Of a DNA stretch of 6,942 bases, positions 6,350 through 6,942 are shown in pieces. The notes beneath the pieces were generated by a model. The model was given only the letters and a program-made list of their open reading frames with translations. It ran no database searches and was not told the origin of the DNA. Made by a program: the position numbers and the translations under genes. The DNA comes from OMOG01 sp041485845. Lineage in GTDB: Bacteria > Acidobacteriota > Terriglobia > Bryobacterales > Bryobacteraceae. Where the stretch lies: NCBI GenBank assembly GCA_041485845.1, contig JBGPKH010000496.1:1-6942 (forward strand). The letters run 5' to 3'. Every line of letters begins with the position of its first letter. The stretch's first letter is position 1.

Positions 6350-6795
6350 GGCAGGATCTTCGCCTGCCCACGCGGTGTTACGAAGATGTTCGCCGGCTTG
6401 ATGTCGCGGTGAATGATGTTCTTGCGATGCGCGGCATCCAGCGCATCGGCGATCTGAATCCCCAGCTCGATTACTTCTTCGGTCTTCAGCGGCTTGCCCG
6501 CGATGCGCTGCCGCAGCGTCTGTCCTTCGAGCAACTCCATGGCAATGAAGGCGCGGCCTTCGTGCTCGCCCAGCTCGTGGATGGTGCAGATGTTGGGATG
6601 GTTCAACGCCGAGGCGGTGCGGGCCTCCCGCTGGAAGCGCTCCAGCGCCACGCGATCGCGGGCGAACTCTTCGGGCAGGAACTTCACCGCAACGTGGCGG
6701 CCGAGCTGGAGGTCCTCAGCCTTGAAGACCACACCCATGCCTCCGCTCCCGAGCTCTTCGAGAACGCGATAGTGCGAGATGGTCTGGCCGGTCAT
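6322..6795 (-). pseudogene. Truncated PknB-like Ser/Thr protein kinase, cut before DFG
   Basis: The frame of 157 residues holds a kinase N-lobe and the catalytic loop: glycine loop GSGGMG at 16-21, VAVK with the ATP lysine K38, the alphaC glutamate E57 in FQREAR, LNHPNICTIHEL at 64-75, the hinge region AMELLEGQTL, and HRDIKPAN with catalytic D131, K133 and N136. The sequence is normal up to AKIL (148), where DFGLAK should follow. Instead it reads PMLGWFRRR and stops. The metal-binding DFG, activation loop, APE and whole C-lobe end are absent, as is the transmembrane or PD40 sensor part such proteins usually carry. Catalysis is not expected. The ATG comes 2 bases after the stop of the upstream PD40 gene, so translation may have been coupled. 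Divergence starts at position 6351, next to an inverted copy of the kinase's own sequence. A rearrangement or assembly chimera is the likely cause. Confidence 0.85.
6333..6605. repeat. 17-bp inverted repeat spanning the kinase remnant (arms 6333-6349 and 6589-6605)
   Basis: TGAACCATCCCAACATC lies on the plus strand at 6333-6349, and its exact reverse complement lies on the plus strand at 6589-6605, where it encodes LNHPNI of the kinase on the minus strand. After one mismatch a further GCA also matches. The left arm ends one base before the point where the kinase loses homology. A 17-base exact inverted match within 300 bases is very unlikely by chance. Confidence 0.85.
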
Positions 6796-6797
6796 GG

Positions 6798-6942
6798 TTA
6801 GGGCACGCTCATCAGCCAGATATCGGCCTCGACGGTACCCAAGCCGAAGTAGATCGAGCGGTTGTCGCGTGTGGGCGCCACTCCGGATACCCTGTTCGGG
6901 GCGACGGAGAGGATTTCGCGGGCCTTGCCGGAGCGGGTATCA
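6798..6942 (-). CDS. C-terminal end of a PD40/WD40-like beta-propeller protein, partial
   Basis: The minus strand is open from the right window edge for 47 residues and ends at TAA 6798-6800. It reads SGKAREILSVAPNRVSG, then RDNRSIYFGLGTVEADIWLM and SVP. The D-x-R-x-IYF blade strand followed by EADIWLM is the typical last blade of TolB-like PD40 propellers. In Acidobacteria these often form the extracytoplasmic sensor half of PknB-type kinases or stand alone. The gene body is outside the window. Its stop is followed after two bases by the ATG of the truncated kinase, so the two probably formed a tandem pair of related genes. Whether this protein itself carries a kinase domain cannot be seen. 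Confidence 0.72.
   Translation of the reverse strand, partial: DTRSGKAREILSVAPNRVSGVAPTRDNRSIYFGLGTVEADIWLMSVP

Overview
GC-rich bacterial window, most likely from an Acidobacteriota genome of the Bryobacterales/Solibacter type. This placement is an inference from three things: an ADOP/MacB-type permease tail, a PknB-like kinase next to a PD40 beta-propeller tail, and an ArgD with acidobacterial-looking motif variants. No rRNA, tRNA, CRISPR array or complete insertion sequence was seen.

Left edge (1-543) is gene debris. A minus-strand scrap of a sigma-54 activator AAA+ domain (Walker A) leaves the window on the left. It abuts the plus-strand tail of an MacB/FtsX-like permease that has no 5' part and carries a 2-nt frameshift. 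A compact double hairpin and about 125 bases without a recognisable gene follow. A SAM-dependent methyltransferase then reads rightward (544-1380; its start is uncertain). It converges on the large minus-strand gene across a strong hairpin that could stop transcription from both sides.

Centre (1434-4955, minus) is one very large membrane glycosyltransferase of about 1173 residues. In order it contains a GT2 polyprenyl-phosphate sugar transferase domain, a GtrA-like four-helix membrane domain, a GT-C-like polytopic region, a soluble region and a C-terminal beta-sandwich resembling carbohydrate-binding modules. This looks like the GtrB (charge the lipid), GtrA (flip it) and Gtr transferase (transfer the sugar) steps in one polypeptide, with an added possible glycan-binding tail. 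It is the most interesting object in the window.

Directly upstream on the same strand is argD (4999-6219), separated by about 43 bases, so the two may be cotranscribed. A TATGAT box six bases before the argD ATG, with no Shine-Dalgarno, suggests a leaderless transcript.

Right edge (6298-6942) is again rearranged. The tail of a PD40 beta-propeller protein ends 2 bases before the start of a Ser/Thr kinase gene. That kinase is cut immediately before its DFG motif. At the cut lies an inverted 17-base copy of the kinase's own LNHPNI coding sequence, which points to an inversion, a fold-back event, or an assembly chimera. Both window ends therefore hold broken genes, around an apparently intact argD-glycosyltransferase pair.
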